Source of the DNA: Propionivibrio sp.
GTDB lineage: Bacteria; Pseudomonadota; Gammaproteobacteria; Burkholderiales; Rhodocyclaceae
Direction: 5' to 3'
Length of the DNA: 16,239 bases
Assembly: GCA_003249625.1 (NCBI GenBank)
Contig: QKII01000323.1
Span: forward strand, 1-16,239
The translations under genes and the position numbers were made by a program. Below the pieces are notes generated by a model. The model was not told the origin of the DNA, made no database searches, and saw only the letters and a program-made list of their open reading frames with translations. Shown here piece by piece: positions 1 through 7,293 of the stretch (its first letter is position 1; each line of letters starts with the position of its first letter).

Positions 1-79
1 GGCACGCGGCGGCCATCTGTTCCAGCGTCAGCCAGCTCTCTTCCATCAGCGTGCCGATCAGGATGTCGTCGTCGCGCAT
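1..79 (-). CDS. cbpM: Chaperone modulator CbpM, N-terminal fragment
   Basis: Only the first 26 codons are in the window; the gene runs off the left edge. The visible protein begins MRDDDILIGTLMEESWLTLE. The WLTLE stretch resembles the start of the MerR-like helix-turn-helix of CbpM, the small protein that binds the J-domain of CbpA and restrains it. The start ATG lies 3 nt after the cbpA stop codon, with GGGGAG upstream inside the end of cbpA, so the two are one transcript. The identification leans mainly on position directly behind cbpA, as in the cbpAM operon of E. coli. Too little is visible to confirm it by sequence alone. Confidence 0.7.
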   Translation of the reverse strand, partial: MRDDDILIGTLMEESWLTLEQMAAAC

Positions 80-82
80 GAT

Positions 83-1048
83 TCAACTCCCCGTAGAGCG
101 GCGCGGATCGAACGGCAACTCGCGCGCCATGGTCGCGTAAAGCTCGCGTGCCTTCGGCGTATCGGCCGGAGGCAGGACGATCCGGAGCGTCAGGAGCAGA
201 TCACCGGGCGGGTTACCGGGAATCCCTTTGCCACGCACGCGCAAGGTACCGCCGCCTTGCGCCCCCTCCGGCACCCTGACCTTGAGCGGCCCACTCGGAA
301 GATTTACCGTTACCACGGCACCTAGCGCTGCCTCCCACGGTGCGACAGACAAATCGAGATGCAGGTCGCGCCCCTCGACGCGCAGTCGGTCATGCGGGTG
401 GAAATGCACCTCAAGCAGCAGATCGCCTGCGGGCGCGCCGCTGTAACCAGCCCCCCCCTGCCCGGCCAACCGGATGATCTGCCCCTCACGTACGCCAACC
501 GGAATCTTCACGTTCAACGTACGCGTCTCGACGGTGACATGCCCTTGGGGGTCCACACGTGGAACGCGCAGGCTGATCTGCCGGGTAGCGCCCTTGAAGG
601 CATCGTCGATATCGAGCATCACCTTGGCATGGTGGTCCTCGCCCCGCATCTGGAAGCCGCCAGCACCCCGTCCGGCGTGGAAGGTGCCGCCCATTCCACC
701 GCCACCCATGTGGCCAAAAAGCTGCGAGAAGAAATCGCTGAAGCCGGCGGCGTCGCCGGGCGAAAAACCGTGCGTGGAGAACTCGAACCCGGTATCCCAG
801 TCGGGCGGCGGCCGGAATTCCTGCCCGGTCTGGTAGCCGCTGCCAAGCTGATCATAGGCAGCACGCCGCTCGGGATCGGAAAGCACCGTGTAGGCCTCGT
901 TGATCTCCTTCATGCGCTGCTCCGCGTCTTTTTCTTTGGAAACATCCGGGTGGTATTTGCGCGCCAGCTTGCGAAAGGATTTCTTTATCTCCTCCGCCGT
1001 TGCATCGCGCTTCACCCCAAGTGTCTGATAGTAGTCCTTGAATTGCAT
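83..1048 (-). CDS. cbpA: DnaJ-like co-chaperone CbpA (curved DNA-binding protein)
   Basis: This 321-residue J-domain protein stimulates DnaK and, in E. coli, also binds curved DNA in the nucleoid. An N-terminal J-domain spans about residues 3-68, with the essential HPD at 33-35 and an NEAYTVLSDPERRAAYD helix. A Gly/Phe-rich linker follows (about 70-140), then two beta-rich substrate-binding domains. The zinc-finger CxxCxGxG repeats of DnaJ are absent, which makes it a type II/CbpA protein; E. coli CbpA is 306 residues. The reading frame is open 20 codons further upstream (ATG at 1108). I chose the ATG at 1048 because GGAG sits just before it, the J-domain begins there, and the longer form would start inside the sigma-32 promoter. 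cbpM follows after 3 nt. Confidence 0.95.
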   Translation of the reverse strand: MQFKDYYQTLGVKRDATAEEIKKSFRKLARKYHPDVSKEKDAEQRMKEINEAYTVLSDPERRAAYDQLGSGYQTGQEFRPPPDWDTGFEFSTHGFSPGDAAGFSDFFSQLFGHMGGGGMGGTFHAGRGAGGFQMRGEDHHAKVMLDIDDAFKGATRQISLRVPRVDPQGHVTVETRTLNVKIPVGVREGQIIRLAGQGGAGYSGAPAGDLLLEVHFHPHDRLRVEGRDLHLDLSVAPWEAALGAVVTVNLPSGPLKVRVPEGAQGGGTLRVRGKGIPGNPPGDLLLTLRIVLPPADTPKARELYATMARELPFDPRRSTGS

Positions 1049-1093
1049 GAGAGCTCCATTTCTACGGGCTCGTGAATGGCCTTCGCAGTTCCA

Positions 1094-1122
1094 AGATGGC
1101 ATCTGCAAGAGCGCATTTCAAG
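1094..1122 (-). promoter_or_regulatory. Putative sigma-32 heat-shock promoter of cbpA
   Basis: On the minus strand, CTTGAAA (1122-1116) is separated by 14 nt from TGCCATCT (1101-1094). The known sigma-32 consensus is CTTGAAA, a 13-15 nt spacer, then CCCCATnT. The -35 is a full match and the -10 matches at the CCAT core. Transcription would begin near 1087, leaving a leader of about 40 nt before the cbpA ATG. Heat-shock control suits a J-domain protein. Confidence 0.6.
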
Positions 1123-1154
1123 GCTCGGAAAACATAGAGGAATATCATTCCAAT

Positions 1155-1184
1155 TTGGATAACTTATCGTTCATTACTTATACT
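1155..1184 (+). promoter_or_regulatory. Putative sigma-70 promoter of the FIST-kinase operon
   Basis: TTGGAT (1155-1160), an 18-nt spacer, and TATACT (1179-1184) precede the FIST gene, in an AT-rich patch unlike the surrounding coding DNA. The -10 matches 5 of 6 consensus bases and the -35 only 3. The leader would be about 30 nt. It is divergent from the cbpA promoter, with about 30 nt between the two -35 elements. Confidence 0.45.
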
Positions 1185-1221
1185 CTTTGCCTTATCACTC
1201 CATCATGCCAAGGCAGGCCGC

Positions 1222-2382
1222 ATGAACGACCTCACCAGCATCCGCGCCGCCCACTCGTGTGCGGGAAATGCCCAGGACGCCGTACGCGAGTTTCACCGTG
1301 CCGTCTATCAGGACACCATGGCGCTGGTCATCTTCTTTTGTTCGGCCGCGTACGACAGCGATGCCCTTGCGGAGGAAATGAATCGCCTTTTCCGGGGTGT
1401 CCAGGTCATCGGCTGCACGACGGCGGGTGAGATCGGCCCGGCGGGCTATCGAGACTTCAGCCTGAGCGGCGTCAGTTTCTCCTCGACCGACTTCACCGCC
1501 GTCGCCGGTTGTCTCGAACACCTGCAGGCGTTCGAGACCGCGCAAGGTCACGCGCTGGTCGATTCGCTGCAGCGCGAACTGGACAACCGGTTGTTTCCAC
1601 AGGACTTGGCAAAATCGAACTGCGTCGCGCTGCAACTGATAGACGGCCTGTCGCGGCGTGAAGAGATCGTTTCGCGCGTATTGCAGAGTGCCCTCGGTCG
1701 CACGCCGCTGGTCGGAGGATCGGCGGCCGACAGCCTGAGCATGAAGAAAAGCCGCGTCTATTTCAATGGACGTTTCCTCGACGATTCGTCCGTCCTGATC
1801 CTGCTGGCCTCACGCGTCCCCTGCACCGTGTTCCGGACACACCACCTCGAACCGATGCCGGAACGCATGGTGGTAACGGAAGCCGATCCGGCCCACCGGG
1901 CGGTGCTGGAAGTCAATGGTCATCCGGCCGCCATGGAGTTGTCGAGGGTTCTTGGACAGAGCCTGGAAAACACCGATTCGTGGCACATGCTCGACCGCAC
2001 GTTCATCGTACTGATCAATGGCGAAAGCTACGTACGGACCCTGAATGCCATCAACCCCGACCACAGCCTGACGTTCTTCTGCGCCATTGAGAAAGGCACG
2101 GTACTGCGCATCGCCCACGGCACGGGTCTTCTGCCCAAGCTTGAGCAGGTCTTCGCCGACCTCAGCGCCAAGGTCGGTCCGCCGCAATGCGTACTCGGTT
2201 TCGACTGTTCCCATCGCAAGATGGAGCTTATTCGCAGCCCGGAGCGCGAGAAAATTGCCGACCTGATGCGCGACAATCGCACGGTCGGCTTCTGCACCTA
2301 CGGCGAGCAGTATCGCGGCCTGCACATGAACCAGAGCTTCGTCGGGGTCGCTTTCGGTGCCTCTTGCGGGGGCGGCCAATGA
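1222..2382 (+). CDS. FIST-domain sensory protein (FIST_N + FIST_C)
   Basis: This 386-residue soluble protein has no signal peptide or membrane segment. The N-terminal half (about 30-215) has the FIST_N pattern: a strand ending [32 protein letters not shown], and [14 protein letters not shown] before a YFNGRF strand. The C-terminal half (about 225-375) fits FIST_C, with [31 protein letters not shown], and a [19 protein letters not shown] ending. FIST domains are known as predicted small-ligand (amino-acid) sensing modules found with signalling proteins; their ligands are mostly untested. The ATG at 1222 is preceded by AAGGCAGG. The TGA overlaps the kinase start (ATGA), so the two proteins are made in a coupled way. 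This protein probably supplies the sensing input for the kinase. Confidence 0.9.
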   Translation: MNDLTSIRAAHSCAGNAQDAVREFHRAVYQDTMALVIFFCSAAYDSDALAEEMNRLFRGVQVIGCTTAGEIGPAGYRDFSLSGVSFSSTDFTAVAGCLEHLQAFETAQGHALVDSLQRELDNRLFPQDLAKSNCVALQLIDGLSRREEIVSRVLQSALGRTPLVGGSAADSLSMKKSRVYFNGRFLDDSSVLILLASRVPCTVFRTHHLEPMPERMVVTEADPAHRAVLEVNGHPAAMELSRVLGQSLENTDSWHMLDRTFIVLINGESYVRTLNAINPDHSLTFFCAIEKGTVLRIAHGTGLLPKLEQVFADLSAKVGPPQCVLGFDCSHRKMELIRSPEREKIADLMRDNRTVGFCTYGEQYRGLHMNQSFVGVAFGASCGGGQ

Positions 2383-4223
2383 TGTCTGCCAATCCGGATC
2401 AGAACAACGAGGCGATGCTACAGGCGGAAATCCTCCGCCTGAACAAGATCATCGACGTGCTGATGGACCGTGCCGAAAGCGGCTCAAATCGTTTCGATGC
2501 GGATTTCGGGCTACAACAAACGACGATCCTGCTTGAGGATCAGGTTCAGCTGCGCACGGCCGAACTGGAAGCGGCGATCCGCGAACTCGAGCGTTCCAAC
2601 CGCAGCCTGCGCGACTCCGAGGAACGTTTTTCGCGAATGTTCCGCGAACACGCCGCGGTCATGCTGCTGATCGAGCCAGACAGTGGGGCACTCATCGATG
2701 CCAACGAGGCAGCACAAAAGTTTTACGGCTACCCGCGCGATGTGTTGCTCGGCATGAACATCGGCGACATCAACATGCTGCCAGACGGAAGGAGCCGGGA
2801 CAAACGCTACGCCGTGATCACACGAATGGAACAGAACTTTGTCTTTCCCCACCGGATTGCCTCGGGTGAAATCCGCACCGTCGAAGTCCATAGTGCCCCG
2901 ATCACAGTCGACGGCAGCACGTTGATCTTCTCGGTCATCCACGACATCAGCGAGCGGAAGCGGGTCGAAGACGAACTCGAGCAGCATCGCAACCATCTGG
3001 GAGAACTGGTTGTCGCGCGCACGGCTGAACTGGCCGAGGCCCGTGACGCCGCGGAAGCAGCCAACAGAGCAAAAAGCGTCTTCCTGGCCAACATGAGCCA
3101 CGAACTGCGAACCCCGCTCAACGGCATCATCGGGATGACTGAATTGGCCCGGCGCCGCGCCGCCGACCCCGTTTTGGTCGAACAGCTCGACCACAGTGCC
3201 AAGGCGACGCGACATTTACTCGCGATCATCAACGACATCCTCGACATTTCGCGGATCGAAGCAGACCGTCTGACGCTGGAAAACAATGATTTCAACCTTA
3301 CCGAGGTCATCGGTGACACCGTCTTGCTGCATCAACCGCGGGCGCTGGATAAGGGGCTTGCGCTTTCGGTGGAATTTTCCCCATCCATCCCGGAATTCGT
3401 GCGTGGGGATGCGCTGCGCCTGAAACAAACGCTGATCAATTTCCTCGATAACGCCATCAAATTCTCGGAAAAGGGCGAAATCCGCGTTCGGGTTTTCCCG
3501 GTTACCGGAGAAGAATCAAACGACAGCCTGCTGCTGCGCTTCGAAGTCAGCGATCAGGGAATCGGACTGACCCCGGAACAACAGGCCCGACTGTTCCAGC
3601 CATTCTCGCAAGCTGACGACTCAACCACCCGTCGCTTTGGCGGCACCGGCCTCGGCCTGACCATTGCCACCCGCATTGCCCGCCTGATGGGCGGCGAAAC
3701 GGGCGTCGTCAGCGAATACGGCGAAGGCAGCACGTTCTGGCTTACTGCCCGGCTGGGCAAATGCAACAAAAGCATGTTTCCCCTCCCCGAAGGCCATTCC
3801 GACCCTGGCACGGACACGACGAACAGACAGTTCCCGGTTAGCCACCGCATCCTCGTCGCCGAAGACGATGCGGTCAGCCAGGAGGTCATCAAGATGCTCC
3901 TCGAAGACGCCGGATTGCAGGCGGACATTGCGAGCAACGGCCACGAGGCCGTCGAACGCTCAAGCACCGGTGACTACGCGCTGATCTTGCTCGATATGCA
4001 GATGCCTGTCATGGACGGACTCGAAGCCTGCCGACGCATCCGCCACCTCCAGGAAGCACGCCGCAGACTGCCGATCCTGGCGATGACAGCCAACGCCTTC
4101 GCTGAGGATCGCGAACGCTGCCTCGCCGCCGGAATGGACGACCATATTGCAAAGCCGGTCGACCCCGACGCGCTGATTGCCACGCTGTGGCGGTGGCTTG
4201 TAAAAGAAACGCTGCCCGACTAG
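2379..4223 (+). CDS. Soluble PAS-containing hybrid histidine kinase with receiver domain
   Basis: This 614-residue protein has no membrane segments. From the N-terminus it has a coiled coil (about 12-82), a PAS domain (about 83-193, ending [12 protein letters not shown]), a second coiled coil (about 196-232), and HisKA with H-box [15 protein letters not shown] and phosphoacceptor His241. HATPase_c follows, with N-box [11 protein letters not shown] (Asn358), DQGIGL and [11 protein letters not shown], then a receiver (about 488-605). In the receiver the acidic pair is in VAEDDAVSQ, the phosphoacceptor is Asp539 in [11 protein letters not shown], Thr is in AMTANAF and Lys in HIAKPVD. All catalytic residues are present. 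The start is the ATG of the ATGA overlap with the FIST gene; a second ATG follows at 2382. There is no HPt domain or response regulator beside it, so the downstream partner is elsewhere. Only 5 nt separate its TAG from the convergent gene. Confidence 0.93.
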   Translation: MMSANPDQNNEAMLQAEILRLNKIIDVLMDRAESGSNRFDADFGLQQTTILLEDQVQLRTAELEAAIRELERSNRSLRDSEERFSRMFREHAAVMLLIEPDSGALIDANEAAQKFYGYPRDVLLGMNIGDINMLPDGRSRDKRYAVITRMEQNFVFPHRIASGEIRTVEVHSAPITVDGSTLIFSVIHDISERKRVEDELEQHRNHLGELVVARTAELAEARDAAEAANRAKSVFLANMSHELRTPLNGIIGMTELARRRAADPVLVEQLDHSAKATRHLLAIINDILDISRIEADRLTLENNDFNLTEVIGDTVLLHQPRALDKGLALSVEFSPSIPEFVRGDALRLKQTLINFLDNAIKFSEKGEIRVRVFPVTGEESNDSLLLRFEVSDQGIGLTPEQQARLFQPFSQADDSTTRRFGGTGLGLTIATRIARLMGGETGVVSEYGEGSTFWLTARLGKCNKSMFPLPEGHSDPGTDTTNRQFPVSHRILVAEDDAVSQEVIKMLLEDAGLQADIASNGHEAVERSSTGDYALILLDMQMPVMDGLEACRRIRHLQEARRRLPILAMTANAFAEDRERCLAAGMDDHIAKPVDPDALIATLWRWLVKETLPD

Positions 4224-4228
4224 CCAGT

Positions 4229-5338
4229 TCAGGCGATTGACGCGCCGAAGAGAATACCAACGCCGAACGTCACCGCCGCAGCGACCCCGCCGAACAAGAC
4301 CTGTCGGAAAGCCGAGTAGGTGAAGCTACGGCCGTTGAACAGGGATGTCACCGCGCCTACGGCACCCAGGCCGAACAGGCTGAGACCAATGCTGGCCACG
4401 ATGCCAACCGAGTTATCCAGGAAAAAGAACGGTGCGACCGGAAAGATCGCCCCCAAAGCGAACAGCAGTAACGACACGCCGGCTGCACTCCACGGATTAC
4501 CGCCAAGCTCCGCCGGATCGATGCCGAGCTCCTCGCGCGCCAGCGTCTCCAGCGCCGTCTCGCGGTTCTCCATGACCTTAGAGGCGATCAGCCAGGCTTG
4601 TTCGCGTTCGATACCCTTCGCTTGGTAGATCAGAGCCAGCTCCTTCCTTTCGGCCTCGGGCGTCTGTTCAAGTTCCTCTGCCTCGCGTTCAATCTGCGTG
4701 CGCGCCAGTTCGCTGGCGTTGGTCACCGATAGCCATTCGCCGAGCGCCATCGATAAGGCACCCGCGACCAGTCCGGCCATGCCTGTCAGCAGAACCGTGG
4801 CCGACGCAGCCCCGGCTCCGGCGACCCCCATGACCAGACAGAAATTGGAAACCAAACCATCATTGACTCCAAGCACTGCGGCGCGCAACTCGTTGCCGGA
4901 ACCTCCTCGGTGCCAGTGCTCCGCTCCGGCAATATCGCTGCCATCCACTGGCCCGCCGTGTCCGGCTGCAGCCCGAATCACTGCCGCATGGCCATGCTCG
5001 TCCGCTGACAATACCGCGGCATCGGGCTGACCCGCGTACTTGTTGCGGTCGGCGTACTCGTTGGCGGCAACGACGGGAAGGACAAATCGCGGGCCGAAGC
5101 GACGTGCCAACCTCATCAGAATCCGTGTCTTGAGCGACGGTGCCTGCGGCAAGTCGGTCACTCCGGCGGCCGTCAATTTTTCGCGCCAGACATCGGCATG
5201 TTCGTGTTCCGCCTGCGCCAATTGCAGAAAAAGATCCTTGCGCGTCGAATCCTGTTCAAAATGCGACAGCGCGGTGTAGAGCGCCGCTCCATCAATTTCG
5301 TCCTGCAGGTTGTCACGAAAACGTTGAATCGAATTCAA
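4229..5338 (-). CDS. Ferritin-like/VIT1-CCC1 fusion iron transporter (MbfA-like)
   Basis: This 369-residue membrane protein joins two modules. The N-terminal part (about 1-140) is ferritin/rubrerythrin-like, with Glu14 in a DEIDGAALYTAL helix, an AEHEHADVW helix (Glu44, His47) and a later SADEHGHAAV helix, giving two ExxH-type di-iron ligand sets. The C-terminal part (about 150-369) is a VIT1/CCC1 transporter. It has two hydrophobic helices (including VLGVNDGLVSNFCLVMG), a soluble Glu-rich loop (about 225-275, e.g. EREAEELEQTPEAERKELAL) like the VIT1 metal-binding domain, then three more helices. The architecture matches MbfA, known in alphaproteobacteria as an inner-membrane iron exporter under Irr control. 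The start is TTG at 5338, overlapping the upstream stop as TTGA. An ATG 7 nt upstream is in another frame. Role inferred: Fe2+/Mn2+ export or detoxification. Confidence 0.88.
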   Translation of the reverse strand: MNSIQRFRDNLQDEIDGAALYTALSHFEQDSTRKDLFLQLAQAEHEHADVWREKLTAAGVTDLPQAPSLKTRILMRLARRFGPRFVLPVVAANEYADRNKYAGQPDAAVLSADEHGHAAVIRAAAGHGGPVDGSDIAGAEHWHRGGSGNELRAAVLGVNDGLVSNFCLVMGVAGAGAASATVLLTGMAGLVAGALSMALGEWLSVTNASELARTQIEREAEELEQTPEAERKELALIYQAKGIEREQAWLIASKVMENRETALETLAREELGIDPAELGGNPWSAAGVSLLLFALGAIFPVAPFFFLDNSVGIVASIGLSLFGLGAVGAVTSLFNGRSFTYSAFRQVLFGGVAAAVTFGVGILFGASIA

Positions 5339-5946
5339 TTTTCATCTCCCAATTTTCCAGAATCATTTCCGGCATCTTCCTCGAACTGCCGGCGCAAACG
5401 GTTCAACCCCTGCCGAAAGGCTTCGGCGTCGCCGTGGTCGAAGAACTTCGGATAGCGCTCGTGCGCAGCCTGGATCCGGCGCGCATGTTTGATCGGACAC
5501 CAGTACTGCTCGGTCCGCGATGCTACCTCGCGGGTATAGGCGGCTACGCCGTTACCGTACGAACAATAAAAACAGTTGAATTTCTCGATCAGGTTGAGAT
5601 ACGGCAAATCGCCGCGATCGAACACCAGGTAATCCGAGCGCCGCACCTTGGGAATGCGATAGACGGGGAAACAGATCGTCTGATAGACGGTCACGAACAG
5701 ATCCATCAGCAGGAAAGGGATCCAGCCACTGTAAACAATCGGCGCGGTGATGATATCCAGCAGATTGCTACGCACCAGGAAGCGAAACAGTCCGACCTTG
5801 TAGCGTTTTTGCTGACGCAGGAACTCCTCAGCCAGTTCGGCCTGCTTTGTCAGTAGATCCTCGCGGGCCTTCCGGTATTCTTCCTCGACGTCCTCCTGCA
5901 GCGACTGGATACGCGCCAGCAGATCATTCAGATTATTCTTGATCAT
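5335..5946 (-). CDS. Uncharacterised cysteine-containing protein coupled to the iron transporter
   Basis: I do not recognise a named family. From the ATG at 5946 the product is 203 residues. It begins with a charged helix likely to form a coiled coil (about 4-45, e.g. LQEDVEEEYRKAREDLL). A hydrophobic stretch around 65-90 (IVYSGWIPFLLMDLFVTVYQ) follows and may sit in or on the membrane. Then comes a conserved-looking motif FNCFYCSYGNG, with CxxC, followed by a third Cys in QYWCPIKHARR. The C-terminus is charged. Three cysteines plus His suggest metal or redox chemistry, which is an inference. The frame is open to 6018, but ATG 5946 has GGGA upstream and the extra residues look random. The TGA overlaps the TTG of the iron transporter by 4 nt, which argues for a shared role in iron handling. 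Confidence 0.75.
   Translation of the reverse strand: MIKNNLNDLLARIQSLQEDVEEEYRKAREDLLTKQAELAEEFLRQQKRYKVGLFRFLVRSNLLDIITAPIVYSGWIPFLLMDLFVTVYQTICFPVYRIPKVRRSDYLVFDRGDLPYLNLIEKFNCFYCSYGNGVAAYTREVASRTEQYWCPIKHARRIQAAHERYPKFFDHGDAEAFRQGLNRLRRQFEEDAGNDSGKLGDEN
5346..5350 (-). promoter_or_regulatory. Ribosome binding site fixing the TTG start of the VIT1 fusion
   Basis: GGGAG on the minus strand lies 7 nt before the TTG at 5338, inside the last codons of the upstream gene. It supports a non-ATG start with stop/start coupling. Confidence 0.65.
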
Positions 5947-5960
5947 GAAATTTCCCGGTC

Positions 5961-5988
5961 GGTGATGACCAGAGTGTAAGTCATCGCC
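5961..5988. promoter_or_regulatory. Operator-like palindrome upstream of the Cys-protein/iron transporter operon
   Basis: GGTGATGAC (5961-5969) and GTCATCGCC (5980-5988) are inverted 9-bp arms with one mismatch and a 10-bp AT-richer centre. On the minus strand the centre holds TACACT, a possible -10. The position, 15-40 nt before the start codon, fits a repressor site. It does not match a classic Fur box. The regulator is unknown. Confidence 0.4.
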
Positions 5989-6023
5989 ACACACACGGGT
6001 ATCCTGAAAGCCCGCCACAGGTG

Positions 6024-6038
6024 CGCAGAGACGCAGAG
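6024..6038. repeat. Short tandem CGCAGAG repeat in the intergenic region
   Basis: Two copies of CGCAGAG (6024-6030 and 6032-6038), one base apart, lie in the 173-nt gap 5947-6119. They resemble the CAGAGACGCAGAG-type dispersed motifs seen in intergenic DNA of various environmental proteobacteria, which is a recollection and not a search. I see no gene in this gap. Confidence 0.3.
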
Positions 6039-6119
6039 TCCAGGCGGGGAAACACGGTAACTGCTATCGAAAAATCACTCTTCTGACGGGAGTTCCATCA
6101 CGGGCGCTCAACAAAACGA

Positions 6120-7250
6120 TTAAGGAGCACTTGCCGGCTCCAGGCGAACGATGCGCCCGTTGGCGCTGTCGGTAAGCAGGTAGAGGAAGCCATCGGGGCC
6201 GTTCCTCACGTCACGGATGCGCCCGAGCTGATTTTCAAGCAATCGTTCCTCGCGCACTATGCGGTCGCCGTCGAGCGCGAGACGAACCAGCATCTGCCCG
6301 CGCAAAGCGCCGATGAACAGGTTGCCGCGCCACGCCGGAAACTTCTCGCCGGTGTAAAAGGCCATCCCCGACGGAGCAATCGACGGTGTCCATTGCAATA
6401 AAGGCTGAGCCATACCCGGCTTCTCGGAGCCTTCGCCGATGCGCGTGCCGCTGACGTAATTGCGCCCGTAGGTAATCACCGGCCAGCCGTAATTGACTCC
6501 GGCGCGGATGATGTTGATCTCGTCGCCGCCCTGCGGCCCGTGTTCGTGCGCCCACAGTTCACCGGTTTGCGGATGCAGCGTGGCGCCCTGGATATTGCGG
6601 TGGCCCAGCGTAAATTTCTCGGGCAGCGCGTTGGCGACGCCGACGAACGGGTTGTCGGCCGGCACGCGCCCGTCGTCGTGCAGACGAATCACCGAACCTG
6701 CGTGGTCGTCGAGGCGCTGGGCACGGTCCATCTGCCCCCGGTCGCCGAGCGTGATGTAAAGGAAGCCCTTGCGATCGAAGACCAGCCGCGAACCGAAATG
6801 CTGGCCAGCCCATGTCTTCGGACGCATCGAGAATAGCACCTCGACATCGCGCAGCGCATGGCCATCCAGCCGGCCGCGCGCCACGGTCGTTCCATAGCCA
6901 CCCTCGCCTCCGGCGGCGTAGGAAAGGTAGACCCAGCCGTTCGTCTCGAAACCGGGATGCAGAACGACGTCGAGCAAGCCGCCCTGCCCTGTGGCAGCCA
7001 CGGTTGGCACACCGGCAATGGGGCGCGGATCGAGCTTTCCGTCACGGCTGATCAGGCGCAGCCGCCCCGGCCGCTCGGTCACCAGCATCCGGCCGTCCGG
7101 CAGAAAGGCGAGGCTCCACGGGTTCTCCAGCCCGTCGCTGACGGTGACGACGCGAAACGCGGGTTGCGCACGAGACTCCGTCGGCCACAACAGCAGAAAG
7201 CCGGCGAGCAAGAGAAGGATGATCAGGAATATCCAGCGAACTCGGTTCAT
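6120..7250 (-). CDS. PQQ-dependent sugar dehydrogenase, GSDH/Asd (YliI) family
   Basis: The product is 376 residues, close to E. coli YliI/Asd (371). It has an N-terminal export signal (MNRVRWIFLIILLLLAGFLL), with likely cleavage after SRA, so it acts in the periplasm. The rest is a six-bladed beta-propeller with the family landmarks: NPWSLAFLPDGRMLVTERPG, GGLLDVVLHPGF, QHFGSRLVFD, LGDRGQ, LGHRNIQGATLHP, EHGPQGGDEINII and NYGWPVITYG. Family members oxidise aldose sugars using PQQ and calcium; no PQQ synthesis genes are nearby. The frame stays open far upstream, to 7403, but that part overlaps pxpA. I chose ATG 7250 because the signal peptide begins there; ATG 7265 is an alternative. It lies 43 nt behind pxpA on the same strand and may share its transcript. 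A metabolic link to 5-oxoproline is not evident. Confidence 0.88.
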   Translation of the reverse strand: MNRVRWIFLIILLLLAGFLLLWPTESRAQPAFRVVTVSDGLENPWSLAFLPDGRMLVTERPGRLRLISRDGKLDPRPIAGVPTVAATGQGGLLDVVLHPGFETNGWVYLSYAAGGEGGYGTTVARGRLDGHALRDVEVLFSMRPKTWAGQHFGSRLVFDRKGFLYITLGDRGQMDRAQRLDDHAGSVIRLHDDGRVPADNPFVGVANALPEKFTLGHRNIQGATLHPQTGELWAHEHGPQGGDEINIIRAGVNYGWPVITYGRNYVSGTRIGEGSEKPGMAQPLLQWTPSIAPSGMAFYTGEKFPAWRGNLFIGALRGQMLVRLALDGDRIVREERLLENQLGRIRDVRNGPDGFLYLLTDSANGRIVRLEPASAP

Positions 7251-7293
7251 GAGTCTCGGACCCATGAACCGTGCGCCGGGTTCCGCCCAGCTC

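Noticed and set aside
359..1075. Long plus-strand open frame (238 codons) opposite cbpA
   Set aside because: It lies wholly antisense to a clear J-domain gene, has no ribosome site or family features, and is explained by GC-rich codon use.
1810..2379. Minus-strand open frame (189 codons) opposite the FIST gene
   Set aside because: Antisense shadow; composition is typical of reversed GC-rich coding DNA, with no recognisable domain.
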